Source of the DNA: JADMIH01 sp035274425
GTDB lineage: Bacteria; Chloroflexota; Chloroflexia; QHBQ01; JADMIH01
Direction: 5' to 3'
NCBI GenBank assembly: GCA_035274425.1
Contig: DATEOC010000059.1
Location: 1-64,000 of the forward strand
Length of the DNA stretch: 64,000 nucleotides
In this document: positions 1 to 8,701 of the stretch, piece by piece
Numbering within the stretch: position 1 is the first letter of the stretch
Layout: each line of letters starts with the position of its first letter
Notes under the pieces: generated by a model
Databases searched by the model: none
What the model saw: the letters and a program-made list of their open reading frames with translations, nothing else
What the model was told of the DNA's origin: nothing
Program-made: the position numbers and the translations under genes

Positions 1-136
<136 letters not shown>

Positions 137-427
137 AGGGATTACGTGGCATTATGGGGCGAGGGTTCGCCCTCCTCCATTGCCCATTTCCCCAGGTCAA
201 CGCATCATCCGCCTGTGTGAGCAATCACACAGGAGAGCTATCCGGCAGAGGTAGCTCACAAAGTGTGATGTTATCTGCCAAAGATCGGGGCTTATGGTCT
301 TACCCACCTGAGACCCCATGGTGAGATTTCACCAACCAGTTCTGACTCTCTCTTCAAGAGCTGCTTTCTTCCTGGTCCTAGAGCTTCCGAGCTTTCTTTT
401 CACTCTTCAGTTGGATAAGGTACCCAA
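137..427 (+). other. 16S trailer / processing region
   Basis: Untranslated stretch between the 16S 3' end and its terminator. It contains a perfect 8-bp hairpin (arms 212-219 and 226-233, loop 220-225) that could be a processing stem. No tRNA-Ile, tRNA-Ala or 23S is present. A short open frame over part of it has no ribosome binding site and runs through the terminator, so I do not treat it as a gene. Confidence 0.6.
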
Positions 428-464
428 GAGAGGCGTCTGCGCAATGCAGGCGTCTCTTTTCTAT
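428..464 (+). terminator. Intrinsic terminator after 16S rRNA
   Basis: A 12-bp stem (429-440 with 446-457, two G-T wobbles), a 5-nt loop and a following T-rich run (457-464). This is a classical Rho-independent terminator. It implies that the rRNA transcript ends after 16S. Confidence 0.8.
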
Positions 465-547
465 TGTCTTGACCGCGCAAAGGCCTTACGTTTACACTGC
501 TAGCGTGGCCTGATACGCTTTACGATCAACGTTGCTGAGGGGCAGTC

Positions 548-2323
548 ATGTTACATACTCAGGGTACAGCGGGCTCCAACGCTAGAGTTCTAAATCCCTC
601 ACCCCGACCCTTGACGGGTAAGACCAATCAACGTGACCCCTGGTTGGCCCTTGCTCCAATCATATTGTTGGCTGCCATATCAGCGCTTACCTATTACCTC
701 GGCTTCACGCGCCCATTCCCGCTCGCGGACAACTACCAGATTCCCCTGACTAATATTGGGCCAATGACCAAGGGCACCCTCCCCTCATTCAACTGGTGGG
801 CAATAGCGTGGACTATTACCTTTGCCGTCTACTACCTGGCATTTCGCATCTGCCCACCCGCCACGCAGGTCTCGTCAGCACACAGGCGGGTGGCCCTCGC
901 CATAATCTGTGGATCGGCGGCGCTATTCTGCATCTTCCTTCTCTTCATGTACCCTATTACTGCCGACGATCTCTTTGACCAGCTATTCCGGGCGCGCATC
1001 ACTACTCATTATGCGCAAAACCCTTTCATCATGAGCCCATCAGCTTTCGCTGACGACCCGTTCCTCCCATACGTCGCATGGAAATATGAAGGCTCACCCT
1101 ATGGGCCAATGTGGGAATTGTTGGCAGCCATACCGAGCTGGTTAGCGGGTGATAATCTCTGGAATAACCTCATCTTCTTCAAGCTGCTGGTTATATTTGC
1201 TTACGGCGCGACTACGCTCCTTACCTATTTGATACTCCGTACGCTGAAACCGGAGTGGGCACTCAGAGGCGCTCTCCTGGTCGCCTGGAACCCCCTGGCG
1301 TTGTTCGAAGTCGCGGGCAGTGGACACAACGACGCTGTAATGGTCGCATTCCTCCTTTTAGCTATTTACCTTTTTGTAAAAGGGTGGCGAATATGGGTGC
1401 TACCCGCCTTGATGGCAGCCGTGCTCACCAAGTTCGTTCCCCTGCTCCTCGTGCCGATAGCAATCGCTGCTTTATGGCGCGACAGGCTGCGCCTTGATGA
1501 ATCACGGTTGTGGCATCGCCTGAGAGGGTTGTCCAGCCGTAGCCCACTCCCTGCAACTATGCGTGATACTGGCGAGCACAGCGCAGAAAGCGCTGCTTCG
1601 CCGCGACCTCCCCTCTCGAACCGCGAGGCCTTGTCTAACCTGGTAATAGGTAGTCTGCTCGCCCTCGGCTTGGCTGTAGTCCTATATTTACCTTTCTGGC
1701 AGGGGCCGCAGGTGATGGGAGTGCTCAATAGACAAGGCCTATTTACCGCCTCTTTACCATCACTGACCGCTCACTTTCTGGAAAGAATTATGGGCCTCAG
1801 CACCGATGCTGCACAGGGCATAGCGCGTAACGCTGCCTTGGTCCTGGTAGCACTTACCATGATTGGCCTATCTCTGTTCGTATTCTTGAAAGGCAATGCA
1901 CGTACAGTACCGGAGAGGCGTGCTCTACTTTTTCGCACGTTCGGCGCGTTTTACGAGTTGTTCTTTATATACCTGGCGTTCGCAACTCTCTGGTTCCAAC
2001 CCTGGTATCTAATCTGGCTGGTGGCGCTTACTCCTTTAGTAGCCTTGTACACTAACGCCAACCGGACGGTCATCTTCTCTTTTTGTGGTGTCGTCAATTA
2101 CTTCGTCTGGCTATATATATGGTTTTGGTCTAAGGGGGAAAGTCCAGATGTCACTCTGACCACGATGCTTCTGGTCTACTTTCCGCCTATATTCTATATT
2201 ATCTATACCACGCTTAAACCTGTATATGACCGCATCTGGAGTCCTAAGATATCCCTTGTGGTCGATCAGCAAGCCTCAAGGGCTGACCCTCTTTCGACTC
2301 GCCCCGTAAGGTCTAAACCCTGA
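548..2323 (+). CDS. Polytopic GT-C glycosyltransferase, MptB/GT87-like
   Basis: 591-residue integral membrane protein with roughly 11-13 hydrophobic segments. After the first helices there is a loop with 'ADDLFDQLF', then 'SPYGPMWELL', and later 'WNPLALFEVAGSGHND'. These are the conserved blocks of polyprenol-phosphate-sugar-dependent mannosyltransferases of the MptA/MptB type, which build cell-envelope glycans or glycolipids from the outer face of the membrane. The ATG is preceded by a GAGGGG ribosome site at about 536-541. The protein is a paralog of the one at 13488-15065 (same blocks in the same order). A hydrophilic Ser/Arg/Pro-rich loop at about residues 310-365 separates the two membrane halves. 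The donor and acceptor cannot be deduced. Confidence 0.75.
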   Translation: MLHTQGTAGSNARVLNPSPRPLTGKTNQRDPWLALAPIILLAAISALTYYLGFTRPFPLADNYQIPLTNIGPMTKGTLPSFNWWAIAWTITFAVYYLAFRICPPATQVSSAHRRVALAIICGSAALFCIFLLFMYPITADDLFDQLFRARITTHYAQNPFIMSPSAFADDPFLPYVAWKYEGSPYGPMWELLAAIPSWLAGDNLWNNLIFFKLLVIFAYGATTLLTYLILRTLKPEWALRGALLVAWNPLALFEVAGSGHNDAVMVAFLLLAIYLFVKGWRIWVLPALMAAVLTKFVPLLLVPIAIAALWRDRLRLDESRLWHRLRGLSSRSPLPATMRDTGEHSAESAASPRPPLSNREALSNLVIGSLLALGLAVVLYLPFWQGPQVMGVLNRQGLFTASLPSLTAHFLERIMGLSTDAAQGIARNAALVLVALTMIGLSLFVFLKGNARTVPERRALLFRTFGAFYELFFIYLAFATLWFQPWYLIWLVALTPLVALYTNANRTVIFSFCGVVNYFVWLYIWFWSKGESPDVTLTTMLLVYFPPIFYIIYTTLKPVYDRIWSPKISLVVDQQASRADPLSTRPVRSKP

Positions 2324-2578
2324 TCTCTTAGAGGGCACTACTTTTCTGGCACCGATAAAGCGAATGAAAGATGTCTATATCCTTCAGGCGTCTCTCTTTG
2401 GTTCCGCTATAATTAGTCATGAACTGTGCTTATACGATTTACAGTTCCAGCATGGGGATCAGCTATCAGGCGAGGTGATGCACTATGGCAATGGAAGGAC
2501 CAGGCCAGAGTATCACCCTGACGATGTTGCCTGACGTTTCAATTCAGACTGACAATTTTCTCCGTTAGCTCTAACTCC
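2324..2578. other. Intergenic region, mostly featureless
   Basis: Upstream half of the 379-base gap before the aldehyde dehydrogenase gene. It has an isolated TATAAT at 2408-2413 without a convincing -35. It also holds a 27-codon open frame (2485-2568) preceded by GAGGTG, which I do not call a gene. Confidence 0.4.
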
Positions 2579-2607
2579 TTGACCCCTGCCTGCCCCTATG
2601 CTAAACT
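2579..2607 (+). promoter_or_regulatory. Sigma-70-type promoter for the aldehyde dehydrogenase gene
   Basis: TTGACC (2579-2584), a 17-nt spacer and TAAACT (2602-2607). The predicted start is near 2614, leaving a leader of about 90 nt with a small GC-rich hairpin (CCGCC/GGCGG). Confidence 0.5.
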
Positions 2608-2702
2608 CTACCGTGGCACATCCCGCCCTCCGGCGGAACTGCCCTTCAAATATTGCAACATAAATAACCTCAACTCTCGATGACGAGAAAGGAGATAGGT
2701 CA

Positions 2703-4289
2703 ATGACAGGTCCGGGTGATACCTCGGTGCGTGAGGCCGAATACAAAGAAATGTCCAGTGGCGGCAGTGGGGGTAACGGCAAAGAGACCCCTTCGTACGC
2801 CAAAGACCTCGTAAAGAATTACATAGCAGGCAAGTGGGTGGAAGGCTCCACCGGCAAGACCTTCGAGAGCCGCAATCCCGCCACAGGTGATCTGCTCGGC
2901 GTCCTTACCATCTCCGATCCAGGCGATGTAGACAAGGCGGTAGAGGCGGCAGGTAAGGCTTTCAAGCAGTGGCGGCTCGTGCCTGCTCCCCACCGAGGCG
3001 AAATCCTCTTCAGGTGTGCCCAGGCCCTTGTTGACCGCAAAGAAGACCTGGCTCGTCTGATGACCCAGGAGATGGGTAAAGTACTGGCCGAAGCGCGCGG
3101 CGACGTGCAAGAGGCCATCGACATGACCTTCTACATGGCAGGCGAAGGGCGACGCCTCACGGGCCGTGTCACCCCCTCCGAGCTGCCCAACAAGTTTGCT
3201 ATGGCCGTCCGCGACCCTATCGGTGTGGTCGGGGCCATAACTCCCTGGAACTTCCCGATAGCCATCCCTTCTTGGAAGCTGATGCCGGCCCTCATCGCGG
3301 GCAACACTGTCGTCTTCAAGCCCGCCTCCGACACCCCGCTCCTCGCAATAGAGCTTGTGAAGATACTTGAGGAAGCTGGGCTGCCGGAGGGGGTGGTCAA
3401 TGTCGTCCTAGGCCCTGGCGGAAGCGTCGGCGAGGCTATCATTGAGCACCCTGGCGTGCATCTCATCTCCTTTACAGGCTCCACCGCCGCAGGACAGCAG
3501 GTGGCTATGAGTTCGGCCAAGACCCTCAAGCGCGTATCGCTCGAAATGGGCGGCAAGAACGCCATAATCGTACTGGACGATGCTGACCTCGACCTCGCTA
3601 CTGAAGGCATCCTTTGGAGCGCGTTTGGCACAACAGGCCAGAGATGTACCGCCGCTTCACGCGTAATCGTGCAGCGTGGCGCTCTCAAGGAGCTACAAGA
3701 GCGCTTGGTGTCGCGCATCGAGAAGTTCCGATTGGGCGATGGCCTCGATGCCAAGACTGATATTGGCCCCGTTGTGAATAAGTCCCAGGTGGAGCGTATC
3801 CACCAGATTGTCACCGAGGGACGCGAGCAAGGGACGGAGCTTGTCATCGGCGGCGAGAAGGCTACCGAAGGCAACCTGGAGCGAGGTAGTTTCTACAAAC
3901 CGACCCTCTTCACTAACGTGGACGCGAATGCGATGATAGCCCAGGAAGAGATATTCGGCCCCGTAACCGCGCTTATCCCCGTCGGCAGCCTGGAAGAGGC
4001 TATAGAGGTGAACAACAACACCAAGTACGGCCTCTCCTCCTCCATCTATACCGCTAACGTCAACAACGCCTTCCGCGCTATGCGAGACATCACCACCGGC
4101 ATCATATACGTCAATGCGGGCACTATAGGTGCGGAGATACAGCTACCCTTCGGCGGCACACGCGGCACCGGCAACGGCCACCGTGAGGCAGGCGAAGCTG
4201 GACTTGATGTCTTCACCGAATGGAAGACGCTGTACATAGACTACAGTGGCAAGCTACAAAGGGCGCAGATAGATACTGAGAATGTGTAA
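2703..4289 (+). CDS. NAD(P)-dependent aldehyde dehydrogenase
   Basis: 528-residue soluble enzyme of the ALDH superfamily, oxidising an aldehyde to the acid with NAD(P)+. Visible hallmarks are the cofactor-fold motif 'TPWNFPIAIPSWKL', 'GSTAAG', the catalytic base in 'LEMGGKNA', the nucleophilic Cys in 'GQRCTAASR', 'EEIFGPV' and the C-terminal 'PFGGTRGTGNGHREAG'. The sequence most resembles the branch containing alpha-ketoglutarate-semialdehyde, succinate-semialdehyde and lysine-pathway dehydrogenases; the substrate is not certain. It is about 40 residues longer at the N-terminus than usual, a Gly/Ser-rich tail. The ATG follows an AAAGGAG site. It is monocistronic, with a promoter upstream and a long hairpin downstream. 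Confidence 0.9.
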   Translation: MTGPGDTSVREAEYKEMSSGGSGGNGKETPSYAKDLVKNYIAGKWVEGSTGKTFESRNPATGDLLGVLTISDPGDVDKAVEAAGKAFKQWRLVPAPHRGEILFRCAQALVDRKEDLARLMTQEMGKVLAEARGDVQEAIDMTFYMAGEGRRLTGRVTPSELPNKFAMAVRDPIGVVGAITPWNFPIAIPSWKLMPALIAGNTVVFKPASDTPLLAIELVKILEEAGLPEGVVNVVLGPGGSVGEAIIEHPGVHLISFTGSTAAGQQVAMSSAKTLKRVSLEMGGKNAIIVLDDADLDLATEGILWSAFGTTGQRCTAASRVIVQRGALKELQERLVSRIEKFRLGDGLDAKTDIGPVVNKSQVERIHQIVTEGREQGTELVIGGEKATEGNLERGSFYKPTLFTNVDANAMIAQEEIFGPVTALIPVGSLEEAIEVNNNTKYGLSSSIYTANVNNAFRAMRDITTGIIYVNAGTIGAEIQLPFGGTRGTGNGHREAGEAGLDVFTEWKTLYIDYSGKLQRAQIDTENV

Positions 4290-4302
4290 CTGCGTTAGAT
4301 AG

Positions 4303-4356
4303 GGCTTTACGCATCAAAATGAGCGCTTATAAGCGCTCATTTTGATGCGTAAAGCC
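4303..4356. terminator. 54-bp perfect palindrome after the aldehyde dehydrogenase gene
   Basis: Both halves (4303-4329 and 4330-4356) are exact reverse complements with no spacer. It sits between convergent genes, next to a second hairpin (4408-4454). There is no T-tract. It is probably a transcript-end or RNA-stabilising hairpin usable in both directions. Confidence 0.6.
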
Positions 4357-4407
4357 AGAGTTGCCTTGCGCTTTTGCGGCTAAGCAACGGACGCAAAGCT
4401 GGCATAG

Positions 4408-4454
4408 GACTGGAAGCATACATTGGCACTTAATGCCAATGTATGCTTCCAGTC
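4408..4454. terminator. 21-bp perfect hairpin after the Cys-rich gene
   Basis: Arms 4408-4428 and 4434-4454 with a 5-nt loop. It lies 4 bases beyond the stop codon of the minus-strand Cys-rich gene and is probably that gene's 3' hairpin. Confidence 0.6.
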
Positions 4455-4458
4455 ACAC

Positions 4459-4977
4459 TTAGCTCTCATTATCCTTTTGCAGTTGTGCTTTCCTGGTGCG
4501 CAATTCTTCCAAAGCGTCGGTCAGTTTCTGTTCGAGTTGCTCTACTTCAGCCATCGTACTTGGAGCGCGTCCCTCCTCTTGTACTTGTGTTTGCATGCGC
4601 TCCTTCTCTTCTACACTGGCCAGTGCCTGCTTCAGTTGCTCTTTGAGGAGTGTCAAATCGCCTGAGCCGGCTGCTATTGATTCGGGCGGAAGCTGTTGCT
4701 GCGCATCTATAATAGCATCTACAAGAGCACTGCGCAGCCAGCAGTAGACGAAGGAGTTCTGTAGGCAGCTAAACCCAGTACATGGACCACAACCTGTGCC
4801 GCCAGTACAGTTGCTACACCCTGTACAATTGCTACAACCCGTGCATCGACTGCACCCTGTACAGTTGCTACAGCCAGTGCAGCGGGTGCAGTCGCCACAC
4901 CCACCAGCACCAACGTTGATAGGCTCCTCCCCAGAAGGGAGTACGTTAATCATCAGATCTCTGACTCTAAAAGCCAT
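4459..4977 (-). CDS. Cys-every-third-residue repeat protein with C-terminal coiled coil
   Basis: 172 residues from the ATG at 4977, chosen because GGAGG lies 6 nt upstream; a TTG two codons earlier would leave no spacing. There are three parts. The N-terminal 24 or so residues include 'FRVRDLMINVLP' and have a leader-like look. Next is a run with Cys at every third position, eleven times in a row, built from hexapeptides of the type C-T-G-C-S-N, followed by four more Cys. Last is a charged helical region rich in Glu, Gln, Lys and Leu, predicted as coiled coil. The repeat is an 18-bp minisatellite in the DNA. There is no signal peptide. Function is unknown; a metal-binding scaffold, a disulfide-rich structural protein or a modified-peptide precursor are all possible. 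No modifying enzyme is adjacent. Confidence 0.75.
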   Translation of the reverse strand: MAFRVRDLMINVLPSGEEPINVGAGGCGDCTRCTGCSNCTGCSRCTGCSNCTGCSNCTGGTGCGPCTGFSCLQNSFVYCWLRSALVDAIIDAQQQLPPESIAAGSGDLTLLKEQLKQALASVEEKERMQTQVQEEGRAPSTMAEVEQLEQKLTDALEELRTRKAQLQKDNES

Positions 4978-4983
4978 AGCCAA

Positions 4984-5324
4984 CCTCCAAATTTAGATTA
5001 CTAGTTGGGATGGAAGTAGTAGCCGAAGCCAAGGTTTCGCGATCTCAATTATGACGCATCGTTGTTGGGTAGCTAGTATACACGAAACGTTGTTAATTTC
5101 CTGTTAAGGTTGTAGGGAACTGGTTCCAGTTACGGCGACGACTCCGACAAGCCTCTCTTTGCGCCTCCTCTCCCATGATTGGGTGCCCCGACTTTGCTTA
5201 TGGGCAAAGACGCCCTCCCCTAAATGTGCTATACTAGACTTGATTGTCTATAACTTGCGCCCATTCAGGGAACGGCTTTTGCTACTCGATGCAATTACTA
5301 ACTGCACATGGGAGGAATACCACG
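4984..5324. other. Intergenic region between divergent genes
   Basis: About 340 bases upstream of both the Cys-rich gene (minus) and the small acidic gene (plus). It contains a short GGAACTGGTTCC palindrome near 5117-5128 and a TATACT at 5230-5235 without a recognisable -35. Nothing else is visible. Confidence 0.35.
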
Positions 5325-5645
5325 TTGGCTGACGACAAAGAGCAGGAGACGCCGCAGTCGCCTGAGGTGCAGGAAAAGTATGTGAGGGAAGACCTCGACC
5401 AGGACGATGTGACCCACGTAGGCGAGTGGCGCACGGGCGCTACGGGCCAACATAAGAAGCATTCGGGAGACGCAAGCAAGAGCCTGGGCGCTATGGAAGA
5501 CGAAGTGGTGCCTGTCGTCCCCCCGATGTCCGGCCCCGCCGACGTTGTAGGGGAGAAACGTGAAAACGCCCAGGGCAACGAATCGGGCGACACCGAGATA
5601 GGTGAAGAGTCGCTTGACCCTCGCGACGAGCTGACGCCGGGGTGA
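5325..5645 (+). CDS. Small acidic hydrophilic protein, unknown
   Basis: 106 residues from the TTG at 5325, which has GGAGG nine bases upstream; the same frame is open further left but has no ribosome site there. The protein is very acidic and rich in Asp, Glu, Gly and Pro, with no hydrophobic segment, so it is probably disordered and cytoplasmic. It lies 78 bases before korA, separated by a 7-bp tandem repeat tract, so co-transcription is possible. I do not recognise the family. Confidence 0.5.
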   Translation: MADDKEQETPQSPEVQEKYVREDLDQDDVTHVGEWRTGATGQHKKHSGDASKSLGAMEDEVVPVVPPMSGPADVVGEKRENAQGNESGDTEIGEESLDPRDELTPG

Positions 5646-5649
5646 GCGC

Positions 5650-5705
5650 CTTCGACGGACGACAGACGACGGACGACCGGTAACTTTGAACTTTGAACTT
5701 TGGAC
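5650..5705 (+). repeat. Heptanucleotide tandem repeat tract
   Basis: Degenerate 7-bp units (gacggac / gacagac type, then 'aactttg' three times) fill the gap before korA. It is one of at least eight such tracts in the window. Confidence 0.75.
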
Positions 5706-5723
5706 TAGTTGGGGGACGAATAG

Positions 5724-7565
5724 ATGGGGATTTTGGATGTAATGGATAGGCCGGAGGCTGCCGAGAAGGGGCCAGGCCGCGATATAGTTAACGACTTTTC
5801 TATAGAGATAGCTACCGTCAATGGTTCTGGGAGCCAGACGGCCAATGGCTTGCTGGCGCGTGCTCTGTTCAAAATGGGCATCCCGGTGACTTCCAAGAAT
5901 CTCTTTCCTTCTAACATATCGGGCTTGCCGACCTGGTACACAATCCGACTGAGCAAGGATGGCTACGTCGCCAGGCGCGACACGTCTGAGATTTCGGTAG
6001 CATTTAATCCCGCTACCGCCCAGGACGACTATGCACGCCTGCCAGCCGGCGGCGTCTGCTTCCACCCTGACGACCTCAAGCTCCTCAACCCCAGGGACGA
6101 TGTTACAACGTTCGCCCTTCCGGCAAAGGAGCTTATGAAGCAGGCGAATATAGACCCCAAGCTGCGCGACCACGTCGCCAACATGGTGTACGTCGGCGCT
6201 GTGGCGCACGTGCTGGGCATTGAAGTTGACGAGCTACAGAGCGGCCTGGTCCACCACTTCAGGGGCAAGATGAAGGCGGTGGAGATGAACATGAACGTGG
6301 TGCGGATGGTGCTCGATTGGGCAAAGGAAAATATTACCGAGGTCATCCCGTATCGCGTCGAGCGAATGAGCGGCAACGAAGGCCTGCTGATGATTGACGG
6401 CAACACGGCGGGTGCCCTGGGGTCCATCTTCGGTGGCGTCACCGTAGGCGCGTGGTACCCTATCACGCCTTCAACGAGCCTCTTCGACGCGCTGGGAGAC
6501 TACCTGCCCAAGCTGCGGCCACCAGGAGAGGATGGCAAACAGAAGTTCGCCGTCGTGCAGGCCGAAGATGAGCTTGCGGCCATCGGTATGGTGCTCGGAG
6601 CGGGGTGGGCGGGGGCGCGTGCCATGACCTCCACCTCCGGCCCCGGCATCTCCCTCATGACCGAATTCGCCGGGTATGGCTACTTCGCGGAGATACCGGG
6701 CGTCATCTGGGACATCCAGCGCGTCGGCCCAAGCACCGGCCTCCCCACGCGTACCTCTCAGGGCGACGTGCTTTCGACTTACTACCTGGGACACGGCGAT
6801 ACTCGCCATATTTGCCTCCTGCCCGGTACGGTAGGAGAGTGCTTCGAGTTTGGCTGGCGGGCGTTCGACCTGGCCGACAGGTTGCAGACGCCGGTATTCG
6901 TCTTGAGCGACCTTGACCTCGGCATGAACGTCTGGATGACCGAGCCTTTCGTCTATCCAGATAAGCCAATGGACCGAGGTAAGGTGCTGTCCGAAGAAGA
7001 CCTGGCGAAGCTAGGTGGGATGTGGGCCAGGTACGAGGACGTTGACGGCGACGGCATCACCTACCGTACGCTTCCCGGCAACAAGCACCCTGCCGCGGCA
7101 TACTTCAATCGCGGCACCGGACACAACACCAGGGCCGCGTACAGCGAGCGTCCAGACGACTGGGAGCAGAACCTGGAGAGGCTTGAAAAGAAGCACGAAA
7201 CAGCGCGCACGCTGGTGCCGAAGCCTGTCGTTGACATTAGAGAAGGTGCAGAGGTCGGCATCATCGCCTACGGCTCGACGGACGGCGCTATCCAGGAGGC
7301 GCGTGACCTCCTTCGCGAGAGCGGCCTGGAGACGAGCTACATCCGCCTGCGCGCCCTACCACTCGAAACTACCCTCACCGACTTCATCAACAAGCACAAG
7401 CGAGTGTACGTGGTTGAGCTTAACATGCAGGGGCAGATGTGCTCCCTGGCGAGGCTCCACGTACCTGAGAGGGCTACCGACATCCGTTCGGTGGCGTGTC
7501 TAGACGGTCTGCCCATGACCGCGAAATGGGTCAAGGATGGCATCCTGGAAGAGGAGCAAAAGTAA
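5724..7565 (+). CDS. korA: 2-oxoacid:ferredoxin oxidoreductase, fused gamma-alpha subunit
   Basis: 613 residues. It begins with the gamma domain ('TVNGSGSQTANGLLARALF', residues about 35-190), then the alpha pyruvate-binding and dimer domain ('GVTVGAWYPITPSTSLFDAL', 'TSTSGPGISLMTE') and a C-terminal transketolase-like domain. With the beta subunit encoded next (one-base stop/start overlap) it oxidatively decarboxylates a 2-oxoacid, most likely 2-oxoglutarate, to the acyl-CoA and reduces ferredoxin. The two-subunit gamma-alpha plus beta layout is that of aerobic KorAB enzymes. The start ATG at 5724 follows GGGGGA. Confidence 0.9.
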   Translation: MGILDVMDRPEAAEKGPGRDIVNDFSIEIATVNGSGSQTANGLLARALFKMGIPVTSKNLFPSNISGLPTWYTIRLSKDGYVARRDTSEISVAFNPATAQDDYARLPAGGVCFHPDDLKLLNPRDDVTTFALPAKELMKQANIDPKLRDHVANMVYVGAVAHVLGIEVDELQSGLVHHFRGKMKAVEMNMNVVRMVLDWAKENITEVIPYRVERMSGNEGLLMIDGNTAGALGSIFGGVTVGAWYPITPSTSLFDALGDYLPKLRPPGEDGKQKFAVVQAEDELAAIGMVLGAGWAGARAMTSTSGPGISLMTEFAGYGYFAEIPGVIWDIQRVGPSTGLPTRTSQGDVLSTYYLGHGDTRHICLLPGTVGECFEFGWRAFDLADRLQTPVFVLSDLDLGMNVWMTEPFVYPDKPMDRGKVLSEEDLAKLGGMWARYEDVDGDGITYRTLPGNKHPAAAYFNRGTGHNTRAAYSERPDDWEQNLERLEKKHETARTLVPKPVVDIREGAEVGIIAYGSTDGAIQEARDLLRESGLETSYIRLRALPLETTLTDFINKHKRVYVVELNMQGQMCSLARLHVPERATDIRSVACLDGLPMTAKWVKDGILEEEQK

Positions 7566-8617
7566 TGGTAGCAACAGCAGCAAGGCCGGAGGGCCGTGGA
7601 GAGAAGCTGAACCTCGTCGGCCTCGAAAAGAGCGATTACAAAGGGAATCCATCCACTCTGTGCCAGGGGTGCGGGCACGACTCCATATCGAGCCAGATCA
7701 TCAACGTGGCGTTCGAGTTGTCGCTGCCGCCCCACCGCATCATCAAGATGAGCGGCATCGGGTGTTCCAGCAAATCGCCTGCGTACTTCCTCAATCGCTC
7801 GCATGGCTTCAATGCGCTCCACGGGCGTATGCCTTCGGTGGTGACTGGCGCATCGCTTGCTAACCGAGAGCTTCAGCCTATCGCCGTGAGTGGAGATGGG
7901 GATACAGGCTCTATAGGTATGGGGCAGTATAAGCACGTCGTTCGCCGCAACGTGCCGATGGTCTACATCATCGAGAACAACGGCGTCTACGGCCTCACGA
8001 AAGGGCAGTTCTCCGCGACCGCCGACGTGGGCCAGAAGCTGAAATACGCGGGCACCAATGAGTTGCCGCCGATAGACCTTTGCATGGAAGCCATCGCCGC
8101 GGGGTGTGGCTTCGTAGCCCGCTCCTTCGCGGGAGATGCCAAGCAGGTGCGAGAGTTGCTGAAATCCGCACTCAGTTATGAGGGCACGGCTGTACTTGAC
8201 ATAATCAGCCCTTGCGTTACCTTCAACAACCACGAGGAGTCGACCAAGAGCTACCCTTATGGCAAGGCCAACGAAGAGCGCCTGCACGATATTACCTTCA
8301 TACAGAAGTTCGAGGAAATCAGCGTCGATTATGAGCCGGGGAGCCAGATACAGGTGCAACTGCACGACGGCCCCACCATACAGCTCAAGAAGCTCGAACG
8401 TGACTACGATCCGACAGACAAGCTCCAGGCCATCAGGATGCTCATCGAAGCCGAGGAGAAGCAGGAGTTCATCACGGGCCTGATCTATATCAATCAGGGG
8501 CGACAAACCCTGCAAGATGTGATGGATCTCCCCGAAGCCCCTCTCGCGCAGATGGGCGAGGGCGAGCTACGCCCGCCTCGCGAGGCGCTCGACAAGCTGA
8601 TGTCGGACCTAATGTAG
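7565..8617 (+). CDS. korB: 2-oxoacid:ferredoxin oxidoreductase, beta subunit
   Basis: 350 residues, starting at the ATG that overlaps the korA stop (TAATG), which implies translational coupling. It is the thiamine-diphosphate and 4Fe-4S subunit. 'TLCQGCGHDS', 'GIGCSSK' and 'SPCVTF' supply the cluster cysteines, and 'SGDGDTGSIGMGQ' with a following Asn ('ENNGVYGLTKGQ') is the TPP/Mg motif. Length is normal for KorB. A 16-bp hairpin at 8645-8680 follows. Confidence 0.9.
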   Translation: MVATAARPEGRGEKLNLVGLEKSDYKGNPSTLCQGCGHDSISSQIINVAFELSLPPHRIIKMSGIGCSSKSPAYFLNRSHGFNALHGRMPSVVTGASLANRELQPIAVSGDGDTGSIGMGQYKHVVRRNVPMVYIIENNGVYGLTKGQFSATADVGQKLKYAGTNELPPIDLCMEAIAAGCGFVARSFAGDAKQVRELLKSALSYEGTAVLDIISPCVTFNNHEESTKSYPYGKANEERLHDITFIQKFEEISVDYEPGSQIQVQLHDGPTIQLKKLERDYDPTDKLQAIRMLIEAEEKQEFITGLIYINQGRQTLQDVMDLPEAPLAQMGEGELRPPREALDKLMSDLM

Positions 8618-8644
8618 CTCCGGACCTTACAAGATTAGCTATTA

Positions 8645-8680
8645 CATCAACCAGAATCGCACCCGCGATTTTGGTTGATG
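8645..8680 (+). terminator. 16-bp hairpin after korB
   Basis: Arms 8645-8660 and 8665-8680 with a 4-nt loop and one G-T wobble. The right arm covers the TTG/ATG pair at 8675-8680 that would be the longest start of the next gene. This is one reason to prefer the TTG at 8702 as that gene's start. Confidence 0.6.
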
Positions 8681-8701
8681 ACTTTTCAAGGGGCACGAGA
8701 G

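Noticed and set aside
318..503. 61-residue open frame after 16S rRNA
   Set aside because: No ribosome site, it runs through the rRNA terminator hairpin, and its composition is not protein-like.
2485..2568. 27-codon open frame with GAGGTG upstream before the aldehyde dehydrogenase gene
   Set aside because: Too short and without similarity or a supported promoter. I cannot distinguish it from chance.
4796..4900. 18-bp repeats as a non-coding array
   Set aside because: The repeats are in frame in the Cys-rich gene and keep the C-x-x periodicity, so they are coding.
5298..8515. Long minus-strand frames across korAB (303 and 392 residues)
   Set aside because: Antisense shadows. The plus-strand products have clear catalytic motifs.
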